The notes under the pieces: generated by a model
What the model was told of the DNA's origin: nothing
Databases searched by the model: none
What the model saw: the letters and a program-made list of their open reading frames with translations, nothing else
Shown here: one piece after another, positions 28,575 to 36,994 of the stretch
Layout of the letters: each line of letters opens with the position of its first letter
Numbering within the stretch: the first letter of the stretch is position 1
NCBI RefSeq assembly: GCF_022808935.1
Contig: NZ_JAKZFR010000004.1
Location: 1 to 64,000 of the forward strand
DNA from: Geothrix sp. SG200
GTDB taxonomy: Bacteria > Acidobacteriota > Holophagae > Holophagales > Holophagaceae
DNA: 64,000 nucleotides
Reading direction: 5' to 3'
Translations under genes and position numbers: made by a program

Positions 28575-29958
28575 CGCGTTCCCCCTTCCGGACGAGTTCC
28601 ACCAGGCCCTCGGCCCGGCGCCGGGGCAGGCCCTCCAGGCCCCCGAGGGTCTCTGTCAGCAATCGTTCCGCCGCCTTCCGGGTGGCTGGGCTGGCGTGGT
28701 CCTCCGCGTACTCCTGCAGGGTGGCCAGGGCGTTGGGCAGGCAGTGGGCCTTGATCTGGCCGGGCTTGGCAAGGTCCATGAAGTCCGCGCCCGTGCGGCC
28801 CAGGCGGTAGCAGGCGGTGCAGAAGCTCGGGAGGAATCCGCTCCCGGCCAGCTCGCGGACCACCTCGTCGAGGCTCCGGTGGTCGCCGAGGGAGAACTGG
28901 GCCCCCGAGTCGGGCGCATCCTCCTCGTAGCCGCCGGGGTTGGTGCGGCTGCCGGCGCTGATCTGGCTGATGCCCAGCTCCAGGGCCTCGCGCCGGATGC
29001 CCGGCCGCTCCCGGGTGCTGAGGATGAGCCCGGTGTAGGGCACGGCCAGGCGCAGGATGGCGACGATCTTGCGGAAGGCCGCGTCGCTGACGGCGTGGGG
29101 CGGGGCCTCGCTGGTGGCCGAGCCCTCGGCGGGCTCGATGCGGGGCACGCTGAGGGTGTGCGGGCCGCAGCCGAAGCGGTCCTCCAGGTGCCGGGCGTGG
29201 CGCAGCAGCGCCAGCACCTCGAAGCGCCAGTCGTGGAGGCCGAACAGGGCGCCGAGGCCCACGTCGTCGATGCCCGCCTGCATGGCCCGGTCCATGCAGC
29301 CCAGGCGCCAGTCGAAGTCGGCCTTCTGTCCCAGGGGGTGCATCCGGGCGTAGGTGCCGCGGTGGTAGGTCTCCTGGAACAGCTGGTAGGTGCCGAGGCC
29401 CTCCTCCTTCAGGCGGCGGAAGTCCGCCACCTCCAGGGGCGCGATGTTCACGTTCACCCGGCGGATGGCATCGCCCCCGTGGCGGGTGGCGTACACGGTG
29501 CGGATGGCCTTCAGGATGTAGTCGAGCCCTTCGTCGGGGTAGGCCTCGCCGGCCACCAGGAGCACCCGCTTGTGGCCCTGGGCGAGCAGCTGGCCCACCT
29601 CGGCGGCGATCTCCCCCTGGCCCAGGGCCCGCCGGGGCAGGCTGCGGTTCGAGGCGCGGAAGGCGCAGTACAGGCACTCGTTCCCGCAGAGGTTCGAGAC
29701 GTAGAGTGGGGCGAACAGCACGATGCGGCTGCCGTAGATCTGCTCCTTCACCCAGCGGGCCGTGCTGAAGAGCTCCTGCGTCAGCTCCGGGTCCTCCAGG
29801 GCCATGAGCGTTGGGAGATCGGCTTCGTCCAGGCCCTTCAGCTCCCGCGCCTTGGCGAGCAGCTCGCGGATGCGCGGGGCGTCCGGCGCGGGGGCGCCCT
29901 CCAGGGCCGCGAGGAGGGACGCCTCGTCCAGGGGGAAAGCTTCGGACGGACCGCGCAT
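28561..29958 (-). CDS. hydG: [FeFe]-hydrogenase maturase HydG, tyrosine lyase
   Basis: The 465-residue radical-SAM enzyme cleaves tyrosine to supply CO and cyanide for the H-cluster. The radical-SAM motif is CGNECLYC (C91, C95, C98). Near the C-terminus, FCTACYRLGRTGADFMDLAK gives the two cysteines of the auxiliary cluster; the third is in KAHCLP about 22 residues later. A GGAGG site precedes the ATG. It heads the hydrogenase unit (hydG-hydF-hydE-hydB-hydA-hydC), all on the minus strand with overlaps or short gaps. Confidence 0.95.
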   Translation of the reverse strand: MRGPSEAFPLDEASLLAALEGAPAPDAPRIRELLAKARELKGLDEADLPTLMALEDPELTQELFSTARWVKEQIYGSRIVLFAPLYVSNLCGNECLYCAFRASNRSLPRRALGQGEIAAEVGQLLAQGHKRVLLVAGEAYPDEGLDYILKAIRTVYATRHGGDAIRRVNVNIAPLEVADFRRLKEEGLGTYQLFQETYHRGTYARMHPLGQKADFDWRLGCMDRAMQAGIDDVGLGALFGLHDWRFEVLALLRHARHLEDRFGCGPHTLSVPRIEPAEGSATSEAPPHAVSDAAFRKIVAILRLAVPYTGLILSTRERPGIRREALELGISQISAGSRTNPGGYEEDAPDSGAQFSLGDHRSLDEVVRELAGSGFLPSFCTACYRLGRTGADFMDLAKPGQIKAHCLPNALATLQEYAEDHASPATRKAAERLLTETLGGLEGLPRRRAEGLVELVRKGERDVFC

Positions 29959-30048
29959 GGAAAGAACCTCCGCAGGGGAGACCGCGGACCGAAGATAACC
30001 CTTAAGTCATCTTTATTCCACCCCCCGGAGCCGATTCCCGGTCCGGGG

Positions 30049-30921
30049 TCAGGCCCGGGCGGGCCGACGCCTCGGCGGCAGGCTGTACCAGGCGATGGTG
30101 CCGAGGATGAGTCCGCCGCCCAGGAGGGCCCAGGCCGTGGGCCGTTCTCCGATCCCCAGGAACACCCAGATGGGGTTGAGGACGGCCTCCAGCGTGCCGG
30201 TGACCACCGCGGCGGTGGCGCTGAGGTGCCGCATGCCGGCGTTGAAGAAGAGGTAGGCCACGCCGATCTGGAAGACGCCGAGGTAGAGCAGGATGCCCGC
30301 GTGGGCCGGGGACGGGCGGAAGTCCCGCAGGGCCGGGACCGCGCAGAGGGCCGCCACCAGGAGGTTCCCCAGGATGATGGAGCTGATGGGGTCCGCCTCC
30401 GGCCGGCGCTCCCGCTGCACCTTGAGGGTGAGGGAGAAGAGGGCCAGACAGATGCCGGAGAGCACGCCCAGGAGGTTGCCGGAGAGGGTGCCCGCCCCCA
30501 GCCGCCCCACGAAGAAGAGGGCCATGGCCCCCAGGCAGACGGCGACGGCCGTCAGATCCCGCGCGGCGACGCGGCGCCCGGCGAGGCGGGGCTCCAGGAA
30601 CACCAGGTAGATGGGAGCCGAGAACTGGAGGAAGATCGCGTTCGCCGCGGTGGTGAGCTTGGTGGCGGCCACGAAGCAGACCAGCACCCCGGCGTAGGCG
30701 GCGGCGCAGGCCAGCGCCAGCGCGTCGGGCCGGGGGAAGGGCCGCCCGCCCCGGAGCTTCACCACCAGGGCGATGGTGAGGGCCGCCACCAGGCTCCGGG
30801 CGAAGGCGATCTGGAGGGCGCCCAGGGGCAGCACCTTGATGAAGAGGCCGCTGGAACTCCACAGCAGCGCCGCCAGGGCCACCAGGGCCGCGCCTTTGGT
30901 TCGATCCACCGGTCCGGTCAT
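30049..30921 (-). CDS. EamA/DMT-family transporter
   Basis: The 290-residue membrane protein has ten hydrophobic helices arranged as two EamA repeats; the first begins GAALVALAALLWSSSGLFIK. It belongs to the drug/metabolite transporter family, whose substrates range from amino acids to nucleotide sugars, and no substrate can be read from the sequence. It stands between the hydrogenase block and a 320-bp gene-free stretch. Confidence 0.88.
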   Translation of the reverse strand: MTGPVDRTKGAALVALAALLWSSSGLFIKVLPLGALQIAFARSLVAALTIALVVKLRGGRPFPRPDALALACAAAYAGVLVCFVAATKLTTAANAIFLQFSAPIYLVFLEPRLAGRRVAARDLTAVAVCLGAMALFFVGRLGAGTLSGNLLGVLSGICLALFSLTLKVQRERRPEADPISSIILGNLLVAALCAVPALRDFRPSPAHAGILLYLGVFQIGVAYLFFNAGMRHLSATAAVVTGTLEAVLNPIWVFLGIGERPTAWALLGGGLILGTIAWYSLPPRRRPARA

Positions 30922-31244
30922 GGGCCCATTGGATCATGTCCGGAACCAGCGGCCCATCCCGGCCCTTAAAGACCGCCACGAAGGGTCATTCCTGCGCAGA
31001 ATCTTCGTGCCCTTCGTGGGAAATTTTAACTCCAGCTAATCGGCGAGCCTCGGACGGAAAAGCAGGAACACGGAAGGCACAGAAGCACCCGGTCCGTTTT
31101 CTTTTTCTCCGCTTTCCTCGGTTCCTCCGCAAACCTCCGCTTGTCGACGCCTGTTCTGCGCCCATATGCGGCCTCTGCACTCTCAGAGTTTCAGGCTGGG
31201 GCTCGCGGATAAGCAGGTGTTGGCTTTACGAAATGGGAATCACC
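30922..31244. repeat. gene-free stretch with short degenerate repeats
   Basis: No gene is supported. The stretch contains words such as CTTCGTGCCCTTCGTGGG (30996-31020) with a partial inverted counterpart near 30975, and T-rich and C-rich runs at 31098-31140 (CGTTTTCTTTTTCTCCGC). These low-complexity intergenic words resemble those at 6771-6823 and are less GC-biased than coding DNA. Confidence 0.4.
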
Positions 31245-32036
31245 TCAGCCCACGGTCCCCAGGACGCGCCGCCAGCCCGTGAAGCGGATGCCGCCCTCGA
31301 TGCGGAGGAGGGCCCAGCATTCAAGGCCCGGCTCGGTGCTTGGGCCGTGCTGCTGGCCGGCCCCGCAGGCCAGCCAGTCGCCGGGGCGGAGGTGGGCGGG
31401 ACCGTCCTGCATGGCGCCGGACAGGACCAGGGACAGCTCGGCCCCTCCATGGCTATGGCGGGGCATGCTCATGCCGCCGGGCATGCGGGCCAGGTTCAGC
31501 GTGGCGCCGGTGGCCGGATCCTTCAGAAGCCGGGCCACCTGGGCGCCGCCGAGGCCCAGCCGGGTCCATCGCCAGCCATCCTCGGCGGGCAAGTGGGGCC
31601 GGAGGAGGCTGAGGGCGTCCCGGCCGGAAGGGCCCGCAGCGGGGATGGCTTCGCTGGCGGGATGCTGGCTTCGGCAGCTGTCGCAGTGTCCCAGGTGCAC
31701 TTTCAGCAGCAGGGCCGTGAGGGGGTCGCCACCGGGCTCCAATGCCTGCCAGGCCCCCTCCTCCGGGTGATGCACGGGACCACGGGGCACCCGGCCCTGC
31801 CGAAGGGCTGTCAGGGCGCCATCCAGGGCGCGCTCGGCGGAGGGGGCAGGGGGCTCGGGCCAGAGGCGCCGGAGCAGGGCTGGGGTGCGCTCGAAGCTGT
31901 CCAGGAAGGCCCGGCAGGGGGGGCAGAGACTCAAGTGCAGCTTGACCCCCAGCCAATTGAAGGGCCCCAGGGCCCCCTCTTCGTAGTCCGTGAGCAGGTC
32001 GACGACTTCGGCGCAGGTGGGCATGAGCAGCGTCAT
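31245..32036 (-). CDS. ChrR-like anti-sigma factor with two zinc-finger motifs
   Basis: The 263-residue protein has a ZAS-type site (C8, then H34-x3-C38-x2-C41) and a second one (H90, then H114-x3-C118-x2-C121), followed by a cupin domain with PRHSHGGAELSLVLSG near 190. Anti-sigma factors of the ChrR group bind zinc in their ZAS domain, and a cupin senses the signal (singlet oxygen in Rhodobacter). Here the ZAS region is doubled. It starts 4 nt inside the sigma-factor gene. Cytoplasmic, no membrane segment. The signal is unknown. Confidence 0.85.
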   Translation of the reverse strand: MTLLMPTCAEVVDLLTDYEEGALGPFNWLGVKLHLSLCPPCRAFLDSFERTPALLRRLWPEPPAPSAERALDGALTALRQGRVPRGPVHHPEEGAWQALEPGGDPLTALLLKVHLGHCDSCRSQHPASEAIPAAGPSGRDALSLLRPHLPAEDGWRWTRLGLGGAQVARLLKDPATGATLNLARMPGGMSMPRHSHGGAELSLVLSGAMQDGPAHLRPGDWLACGAGQQHGPSTEPGLECWALLRIEGGIRFTGWRRVLGTVG

Positions 32037-32653
32037 CGGTCCTCCGCCAGACGGGGGGCGAATTCCGGCAGCAGGGCCCGCAGGGCCAGGCGGGCCCGGT
32101 GGACCCGCTGGCGCACCAGCTCGCGCGTGATGCCCAGGTGCCGGCTGATCTCGTCCGTGTCCCAGCCCTCGAGGTCCCGCAGGACGAAGACGGCGCGCTG
32201 GTCGTCGGACAGCCGGTCCAGGCCCATCCGGACCCTGGCCTTCAGCTCATCCCGCTCGACCTTCATCAATGCCTCCGCGTCCTCGCTCCATTCGAGGAGC
32301 AGGTCCACGTCCTTGTGATGCCCGTCGTCGGCGAAACGTGGCATCAGATCCTCGATGGCATCCTCCCGGCGCCGGATCCGCTTCCTCCGGGCCATGAGGG
32401 CCTGGTTCACGCAGATGCGGTAGGCCCAGGTGCTGAACTTGCTGGCGCCCTGGAAGCCCGGCAGCTCCCGGAGGATGGTGAGGAGGGCGTCCTGGAGGGC
32501 ATCCTGGCTCTCGGCCTCGTTGCCCAGGATGCGGTCGATGACCCGGAAAAGCATGCCCAGGTGGGGGCGGACGAGGGCCTCGAAGGCCTCGGGATCCCCT
32601 CCGGCCGCGGCCTGGACCAGGGCCGCCTCGGAGGGGGCGGGGGCTAGGGTCAT
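32033..32653 (-). CDS. ECF sigma factor
   Basis: The 206-residue protein is a sigma-70 family ECF factor: region 2 has the ALQDALLTILRELPGFQGAS and STWAYRICVNQALMARRK segments (core binding and -10 recognition), and region 4 ends in LEGWDTDEISRHLGITRELV, a helix-turn-helix for the -35 element. The next gene, overlapping by 4 nt, is its ChrR-like anti-sigma factor. A kinase gene precedes it with another 4-nt overlap. Confidence 0.93.
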   Translation of the reverse strand: MTLAPAPSEAALVQAAAGGDPEAFEALVRPHLGMLFRVIDRILGNEAESQDALQDALLTILRELPGFQGASKFSTWAYRICVNQALMARRKRIRRREDAIEDLMPRFADDGHHKDVDLLLEWSEDAEALMKVERDELKARVRMGLDRLSDDQRAVFVLRDLEGWDTDEISRHLGITRELVRQRVHRARLALRALLPEFAPRLAEDR

Positions 32654-33873
32654 GGGGCCTCCGGGAGGGTCCTGCGGGGCAGGCGGATGGTGAAGGCCGA
32701 GCCGAAGCCGGGCCCGCGGCTGGCCACGCGCACCTCGCCCCCGTGGCGGGTCACGATCTCCTTCACCAGGAAGAGGCCCAGGCCCGTGCCCGCCACCTGC
32801 CGGGTCATCTCGTCGCCCACCCGGAAGAACCGGTGGAAGACCCGGGGGAGGTCCTTGGCGGCGATGCCGTGGCCCTGGTCGCTCACGACGATGAGGGCGT
32901 CCTCGCCGTCGCCGTCGAGGGTGACGGTGGTCTTCCGGGGCTCGGCCGAGTACTTGTAGGCGTTGGACAGCAGGTTCTCCACCACAGTGCCGAGCGCCTT
33001 GGGATCAGCCTCCACCCACAGGGCCTCGGGGGTGCATTCCAGCGTCAAGCCGAGGGCGCCGGGGCCCAGGCGATGGTCCATCCCCTCGCAGACCGCCCGC
33101 AGCCAGGGTCCCAGCTCCAGGGGGCCCATGTGGAGGACCAGGCTGCCCGATTCGGCCCGCGCCACATCCAGCAGGTTGCCCACCAGCTCGTTCAGCCGCT
33201 CGAGGTCCTTTTCCATGAGCTCGCGGATCCGCTGCCGCTGGTCGGAGCCCAGCTCGCGGGTGAAGAGGGTCTCCGTCCACACCCGCAGGGAGGCGATGGG
33301 CGTCTTCAGCTCGTGGGTGACGGCGGAGGTGAAGTTCCGCTGGCGCAGCTTGAGATCCAGTTCCTCCGCGAGTTTCCGGTAGAGGAGGACGAAGCCGAAC
33401 AGCACCGCGAACACCATGAAGGCGCCTTCGGTGCTCGCCCGGAAGACGGCGTGCCAGCGCTGGTCCTTCAGCTCCTGGAAGGGGCCGGGGCGCACCGTGA
33501 GGTAGGCGGTCCCGTCCAGCAGGAGGGGGTCGTCCGGGGCCATGGGGCGCGGGACCAGCTCTACCTGGGGGTAGGCCTCCTGGATGGCCTGCCGGCGCTC
33601 GGCCAGGCTGGGCATGACCGGAAGCTCTCCCACCACTGCGCCGCCAGGGGAGGCGGGATCACGCTGGGCGTGGAGCACGTCGAGCATCTTCTGGGTGTCC
33701 ATCTGCCAGGCCTGGGCCCGTGCCGCCAGCAGGTTCTGTGTGCGAACCTCCAGCAGCCGGCCCGAATCCCGGATCTGCAGGCGGATCCACCAGCCCACCT
33801 GGAGGCACAGGACCACGGACACGGACAGGAAGATGATCCGCTGCAGGGGGAAGGTCTGGGCACGAGGGGCCAT
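32650..33873 (-). CDS. membrane sensor histidine kinase
   Basis: The 407-residue kinase has two membrane helices (about 13-30 and 151-165) with a periplasmic sensor region of about 120 residues between them, then HisKA with phospho-acceptor H187 in FTSAVTHELKTPIAS and a HATPase domain with NLLSNAYKYS, DQGHGIAAKD and GTGLGLFLVKEIV. No response regulator gene is nearby; instead it overlaps an ECF sigma factor gene by 4 nt. ATG 33873 has a GGAGG site 3-4 nt upstream. A second kinase gene diverges 46 bp away. Confidence 0.88.
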   Translation of the reverse strand: MAPRAQTFPLQRIIFLSVSVVLCLQVGWWIRLQIRDSGRLLEVRTQNLLAARAQAWQMDTQKMLDVLHAQRDPASPGGAVVGELPVMPSLAERRQAIQEAYPQVELVPRPMAPDDPLLLDGTAYLTVRPGPFQELKDQRWHAVFRASTEGAFMVFAVLFGFVLLYRKLAEELDLKLRQRNFTSAVTHELKTPIASLRVWTETLFTRELGSDQRQRIRELMEKDLERLNELVGNLLDVARAESGSLVLHMGPLELGPWLRAVCEGMDHRLGPGALGLTLECTPEALWVEADPKALGTVVENLLSNAYKYSAEPRKTTVTLDGDGEDALIVVSDQGHGIAAKDLPRVFHRFFRVGDEMTRQVAGTGLGLFLVKEIVTRHGGEVRVASRGPGFGSAFTIRLPRRTLPEAP

Positions 33874-33919
33874 GCCTCCATCTTGGCAGTGTCGCCCCAT
33901 GAGGCCATCCTGGAGTCCG

Positions 33920-35401
33920 ATGCCCTCCTCATCCCCGCCCTCCGGCCCCAAGCCGACCCCGCCCCCTTCGAGGACGGACTCCGGGGGCAAGTCCGCGCCC
34001 CCCGGCCCGGCCACGGGCTCCGGGCCCAAGCATGCCCCCGCGAGCCAGGCCCCGCGGCCTCAGGGCGCGGAGCTGCTGGCGGAGCTGATGCAGGCCCAGC
34101 GGCAGTTCACCGTCGCCATGCACGAGGTGCGGGAGCTGCGCGCCAAGCTGAACCGCCGGTCGCATCAGATGCAGGTCCTCCAGCACGTGTCCGAGATCCT
34201 GGCCGCCACCTCCAAGGGGGGACAGGTGGTCAGCGTGGTCCTCGATGTGCTGGTGCAGGAATTCCGTTGCCCCCGCGCCGTGGTGTGGACGCTGGAGGAC
34301 GGGGGCTCCAGCTACCTGCCCAAGGAGGCGGCCGGGCTCACCCGCACCGAATGGTCGGAGATGCGGCTTCCCGCCCCGAACCCCTTCCCGGAGATGCCCC
34401 TGGTTCTGTTCCAGAGCCAGTGGCTGGACAAGCCCTGCGGCGGGGCCACCCTGGCGCCGCTCCGCGGGCCCGATGGCGCCCTCCTCTACTTCGTCCCCTT
34501 CGAGCACCAGCTCCTCCTCATGGGCTTCGTGATCCTGGCGGTGCCGGCGGACCGGCGGGTGGAGGAGGAGGAGCTGGATTCCATCTCCATCCTCCAGCGG
34601 CAGACGGCCATCTCCCTCTACAACGCCTGGCTTTTCCGGGATCTGTCCGAGCAGCGGGACGCGCTTCAGAGCCAGACCCTCGAACTGGAGCGCGTCAATG
34701 ACGCGCTGCGCGAGGCGGACCAGCTCAAGAGCGAGTTCCTGGCCCTCACCAGCCACGAGCTGCGCACGCCGCTCACGGGCATCCTGGGCTTCACGCGCCT
34801 GGTCATGGACGGCCTCTACGACGACGCCGAGGAGATGCGGTCCATGCTCCAGGACAGCTACAGCTCCGGGCAGCACCTCCTGGCCCTGCTGAACGACATC
34901 CTCGACCTCGCCAAGATCGAATCGGGACGCCTGGAGGTCCACCCGGAACCCTTCGGTCTCGACCGGCTGCTGGACGAGGTGAAGCCCATCGCGGAGGCGT
35001 ACCCCCGCAAGCCCGGGGTGGAGCTGGTCTGGCCCGACGCCACCAGCCTGCCCGAAGTGATGGTGGATCCGAGCCGCCTGAAGCAGGTGCTCCTCAACCT
35101 GCTCTCGAACGCCCTGAAGTTCACCAAGGAGGGCAGCGTCGCCGTCCAGGTGGAGCGGCGCCCGGGCGTCATCGTCCTCATGGTGGTGGACACGGGCATC
35201 GGTGTGAGTCCCGAAGGCCAGGCGCGCCTCTTCCAGAAGTTCGCCCAGGCCGAAGGAGGCCACGCCCGCGAGTACGGCGGCACCGGGCTCGGCCTCGTCA
35301 TCTGCAAGCACCTCATGGGCATGATGGGCGGCACCATCCACCTCCACAGCGAGGGCCTCGGCAAGGGCAGCACCCTGACGATCACGATGCCGATCGCGTA
35401 G
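33920..35401 (+). CDS. soluble GAF-type sensor histidine kinase
   Basis: About 493 residues: a Pro/Ser-rich N-terminal tail (about 1-55), a coiled coil, a GAF-like sensor region (about 95-235), HisKA with H279 in FLALTSHELRTPLTGILGF, and HATPase with NLLSNALKFT, DTGIGVSPEGQARLFQKFAQ and GGTGLGLVICKHL. No membrane helix is visible. ATG 33899 is an alternative start; 33920 was taken because of a TGGAG nearby. No response regulator is adjacent. Confidence 0.85.
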   Translation: MPSSSPPSGPKPTPPPSRTDSGGKSAPPGPATGSGPKHAPASQAPRPQGAELLAELMQAQRQFTVAMHEVRELRAKLNRRSHQMQVLQHVSEILAATSKGGQVVSVVLDVLVQEFRCPRAVVWTLEDGGSSYLPKEAAGLTRTEWSEMRLPAPNPFPEMPLVLFQSQWLDKPCGGATLAPLRGPDGALLYFVPFEHQLLLMGFVILAVPADRRVEEEELDSISILQRQTAISLYNAWLFRDLSEQRDALQSQTLELERVNDALREADQLKSEFLALTSHELRTPLTGILGFTRLVMDGLYDDAEEMRSMLQDSYSSGQHLLALLNDILDLAKIESGRLEVHPEPFGLDRLLDEVKPIAEAYPRKPGVELVWPDATSLPEVMVDPSRLKQVLLNLLSNALKFTKEGSVAVQVERRPGVIVLMVVDTGIGVSPEGQARLFQKFAQAEGGHAREYGGTGLGLVICKHLMGMMGGTIHLHSEGLGKGSTLTITMPIA

Positions 35402-35485
35402 GACTTGGCGAGCTGGTGGTCTGTGGTCGATCGCGGAGCTTCACTCCGCGATGTGTGAAAATGATCGCTCGTGTACGGAGCCTCC

Positions 35486-36700
35486 ATGTCCTACGTCCGC
35501 CGCCTGCACTTCCTCCCCTTCACCCGCCCCATGGTCGGCGAGGAGGAGATCGCGGAGATGATCGACACCATCCACAGCGGATGGATCACCACGGGGCCGA
35601 AATCGGCGGCCTTCGAGGAGAAGCTGAAGGCCTACAACGGCGTGCCCCACTGCCTGACGATGAACAGCGCCACCACTGCGCAGGAGATCACCATGCAGGT
35701 GCTGAACCTGCAGCCGGGCGACGAGGTCATCACCACCTCGCTCACCTGGGTGAGCACGCTGAGCACGGTGGTGTTGCAGGGCGGCGTGCCGGTGCTGGTG
35801 GACATCGACCCGAAAACGCTCAACATCGACCCGGCGAAGCTGGAGGCGGCCATCACGCCCCGCACCAAGGGCATCATCCCCGTGCACCTCACGGGCCTGC
35901 CGTGCCCCATGGACGAGATCTGGCGCATCGCGGAAAAGCACGACCTCTGGGTCATCGAGGACGCGGCCCAGGCCATGGGCGCCCACTACAAGGGCACCAA
36001 GATCGGCGGGAACCCCCGCTCGATCATGAGCGTCTACAGCTTCCACCCGAACAAGAACATGACCACGGGCGAGGGCGGCGCCATCGCCTTCTTCAACGAC
36101 GAGTACGAGAGCCGCATCAAGCGCCTGCGCTTCCACGGCATCGACCGGGACGCCTGGAAGCGCTTCGCCAAGGAGGGCAGCCCCCACACGGAGGTCTACG
36201 AGCCCGCCCGCAAGGCCAACTTCATGGACCTCCAGGCGGCCATGGGCCTGCACCAGATCGACAAGCTGGACGGCTTCAACGAGCGGCGCGGCGTGCTGTT
36301 CCACCGCTACCTCGAGCTGATGAAGGACATGGACGAGGTGATGCTGCCCTGGCCCGGCGACGCCGACCACGGCCACTGCTTCCACCTCTTCGTGCTGCGC
36401 ATCCACCCCGAGAAGATTGGCCTCGACCGCGACGCCTTCGTGGCGGCCTTGAAGGAGGAGAACATCGGCACGGGCATCCACTACCGCCCGGCCCACATCC
36501 ACCCCTGGTACCGGGACTTCTACGCCGCGCACCCCCAGCACCTGCCCCAGGACGGCCTTCCCCACACCGAGTGGAGCGGCGAGCGCCTCATGAGCCTGCC
36601 CCTGTGGCCGGGCCTCAGCGAGGCCGACCAGGACCAGACCGTGGGCGCCATCAAGCATGTGATCGCCCAGGCCAAGGCCCGGAGCCGCGTCACTCGCTGA
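35486..36700 (+). CDS. DegT/DnrJ/EryC1 aminotransferase
   Basis: The 404-residue PLP enzyme is a sugar aminotransferase-type protein: the PLP lysine is K190 in SFHPNKNMTTGEGGAI, and the upstream EDAAQAMGAHYKG segment binds the phosphate. Such enzymes transfer an amino group from glutamate to a keto sugar nucleotide (ArnB, PglE or perosamine type). No sugar gene neighbours it, so the sugar is unknown. ATG 35486 has GGAG 5 nt upstream; an upstream ATG is not preferred. Confidence 0.9.
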   Translation: MSYVRRLHFLPFTRPMVGEEEIAEMIDTIHSGWITTGPKSAAFEEKLKAYNGVPHCLTMNSATTAQEITMQVLNLQPGDEVITTSLTWVSTLSTVVLQGGVPVLVDIDPKTLNIDPAKLEAAITPRTKGIIPVHLTGLPCPMDEIWRIAEKHDLWVIEDAAQAMGAHYKGTKIGGNPRSIMSVYSFHPNKNMTTGEGGAIAFFNDEYESRIKRLRFHGIDRDAWKRFAKEGSPHTEVYEPARKANFMDLQAAMGLHQIDKLDGFNERRGVLFHRYLELMKDMDEVMLPWPGDADHGHCFHLFVLRIHPEKIGLDRDAFVAALKEENIGTGIHYRPAHIHPWYRDFYAAHPQHLPQDGLPHTEWSGERLMSLPLWPGLSEADQDQTVGAIKHVIAQAKARSRVTR

Positions 36701-36749
36701 GCCCGGTCTGCCGGGATATTGTGGGGGGGGGAAAGGAAAAATCATTTTC

Positions 36750-36956
36750 GCCACCGATTTCAGTGATTTCGGTGATGAAAAGATGGACCCGGCCCGGCGC
36801 AGCATGGGCTCCATGGGAGGTGGCAGGGTCGCGCCCTTTTGAGGGTGCGCGACCCCCCCACCACCCCAGGCGTGCGGCGCCGACCGCCACGGCCTCCGGC
36901 CGGCCCATGCGGGAATCATCCGAGGCCCCATCACCGCAATCGGCGGAATCGGTGGC
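36750..36956. repeat. imperfect inverted repeat flanking a 150-bp spacer
   Basis: Positions 36750-36777 and 36929-36956 are reverse complements at 23 of 28 bases, and each arm is itself partly palindromic (CACCGA...TCGGTG). The area between is GC-rich and has no gene. It sits between a DegT aminotransferase gene and the convergent HAD nucleotidase gene. It may be an intergenic repeat unit. Confidence 0.55.
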
Positions 36957-36994
36957 AAAACCGCTTTTCTCCCTACTTCCGGGCCAAAGCCGCC

